The position numbers were made by a program, and so were the translations under genes. 64,000 nucleotides of DNA from JAJPJE01 sp963724985 (lineage in GTDB: Bacteria > Acidobacteriota > Terriglobia > Terriglobales > Acidobacteriaceae), in NCBI GenBank assembly GCA_963724985.1, contig CAVRWV010000025.1, positions 1 through 64,000 of the forward strand, in the 5' to 3' direction. Of this stretch, positions 63,181 to 64,000 are shown piece after piece. Each line of letters begins with the position of its first letter. Position 1 is the stretch's first letter. The notes under the pieces are model-generated. The model saw nothing but the letters and a program-made list of their open reading frames with translations, made no database searches and had not been told where the DNA came from.

Positions 63181-63393
63181 ATGCGAACGTTAACCCTGGT
63201 TGGGATCATTGTTCTGGTGCTGGGAATCGCGGCATTCCTTGTGCCGCTACCACAGAGCGAGCACCACGGCGTGAAAATTGGTGACTCGCAAGTTGGGATT
63301 ACAACCCAGCATAGTGAGAAGATACCTCCTGTTGCCGCCGGACTGGTATGTGTGGTGGGTGCGGTGTTGCTGCTGGCAGGCACGAGAAAGTAA
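63181..63393 (+). CDS. Small two-helix membrane protein
   Basis: A 70-residue protein with two hydrophobic helices (LTLVGIIVLVLGIAAFLVPL and AAGLVCVVGAVLLLAG) joined by a polar loop. AAGGAGA precedes the ATG. It resembles DUF3185-like short membrane proteins. The function is unknown. It is divergent from the kinase. Confidence 0.8.
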   Translation: MRTLTLVGIIVLVLGIAAFLVPLPQSEHHGVKIGDSQVGITTQHSEKIPPVAAGLVCVVGAVLLLAGTRK

Positions 63394-63580
63394 CGGTTGG
63401 CGCGGTGACTGGCCGCGCCCCGATTTCCATTTCCCCGAGTTTCGATTTCCCCTAACTCATCATCCGAGTGGCGTTCTCTTGCCATCAAGTAGAGACAGGA
63501 TGCGTGTGTTTATGCGCTGAAATTCCAGACACGCGGATGCTAGCATTTCAACATACGCTCACGAAGTTGAATGGGGGAAC

Positions 63581-64000
63581 ATGCCAGAGCATCCTGACAA
63601 CAAGCTGATTTCCGTGCGCCCAATTTCACCACAAGATGCAGAGGCAGCAGCAGAATTGAGCGGCCAACTGGGATACAAGGCTTCAGCCGAGACGATGCGC
63701 AATCGCATCGAGAAGCTACTGTGCAAAGCCAGCAGTCAGGCTGCTTTCGTGGCCTGCATCGGCGCAGAGGTTGTGGCGTGGATCGAGATCGCGATCGTGC
63801 AGCATCTGCAATCTGAGCCGCACACGGTGGTGGGCGGACTCGTAGTACGCGAGGATGTGCGCAGTCGAGGCATTGGGAGCAGGCTGCTATCTGAGGCCGA
63901 AGAGTGGAGCCGAAAGCAAGGGATTCCCGTGGTCAGGGTGCGATCGCAGGCGGCGAGACAGGATGCACACAGATTCTATCAACGCGAGGGATATCGGCAG
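63581..64000 (+). CDS. GNAT-family N-acetyltransferase (3' end outside window)
   Basis: 140 codons of an open frame run off the window end. GGGGGAAC precedes ATG 63581. It has VRPISPQDAEAAAELSGQLG at the start, VGGLVVREDVRSRGIGSRLL (the acetyl-CoA R/Q-x-x-G-x-G/A loop as RSRGIG) and AHRFYQREGYRQ near the C-terminus. Only a few residues should be missing. The substrate is unknown. Confidence 0.9.
   Translation, partial: MPEHPDNKLISVRPISPQDAEAAAELSGQLGYKASAETMRNRIEKLLCKASSQAAFVACIGAEVVAWIEIAIVQHLQSEPHTVVGGLVVREDVRSRGIGSRLLSEAEEWSRKQGIPVVRVRSQAARQDAHRFYQREGYRQ

Overview
The window looks like a chromosomal segment of an Acidobacteriota (Terriglobia/Koribacter-like) bacterium. The gene families point that way rather than any single marker: a short omega subunit reading HRPNTRIQQTMNEV, CgeB-type glycosyltransferases, a eukaryotic-like Ser/Thr kinase with a beta-propeller tail, small CxxC zinc-ribbon proteins and a DUF481 outer-membrane protein. 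Base composition is moderately GC-rich. This assignment is inference. I saw no rRNA, tRNA, CRISPR array or complete insertion sequence.

Layout. 1-5.1 kb: three glycosyltransferases (two are tandem CgeB-like paralogues) and a glycogen-debranching-like glucosidase, all on +. 5.2-10.8 kb: CDGSH Fe-S protein, a VWA + MoxR-like AAA pair, SDR oxidoreductase, TPR protein, an unknown four-cysteine protein and an acyl-CoA thioesterase. 10.8-13.4 kb: cydAB under a perfect CRP/FNR-type palindrome. 13.5-21.4 kb: a housekeeping run, mrp, then CIRCE-controlled hrcA-grpE-dnaJ (no dnaK), rsmE and a UvrD-like helicase-nuclease. 21.5-30.4 kb: an 18-codon lysine-rich microgene with its own promoter and terminator, a broken CPBP protease, thiolase, a PAS histidine kinase, YifB/ComM ATPase, aldo/keto reductase and two envelope proteins. 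30.4-33.5 kb: a transcription-themed block, with a DksA-zinc-finger/SpoIIE-phosphatase fusion divergent from rpoZ-rho. 34-43.8 kb: yjbQ, ftsK, LOG, uppP, an SH3 protein, a threonine/serine dehydratase, RNase J and EcsC.

Near 44.07 kb a gerW-family gene is cut off and joined to an antisense Rhs/YD-repeat fragment. I take this as the border between conserved core and accessory DNA. To its right lie a membrane spermidine-synthase-like protein, an acyltransferase, an ArsR-VOC-SRPBCC-DUF4256 operon with an apparently leaderless promoter, stand-alone regulators, a decayed phospholipase-C-like pseudogene, a TMEM175 channel and a large Ser/Thr kinase.

Two themes recur. First, several intergenic spaces carry inverted arrays of very short tandem units: TCAGTNNN/NNNACTGA octamers at 9.6 and 34.5 kb, GAAACNN heptamers at 41.3 kb, and relatives at 13.4, 17.4 and 33.85 kb. 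I could not match these to a named repeat class, and they are the strongest candidate for something undescribed. Second, at least four otherwise good genes carry single-base frameshifts, which means either assembly errors or ongoing gene decay.
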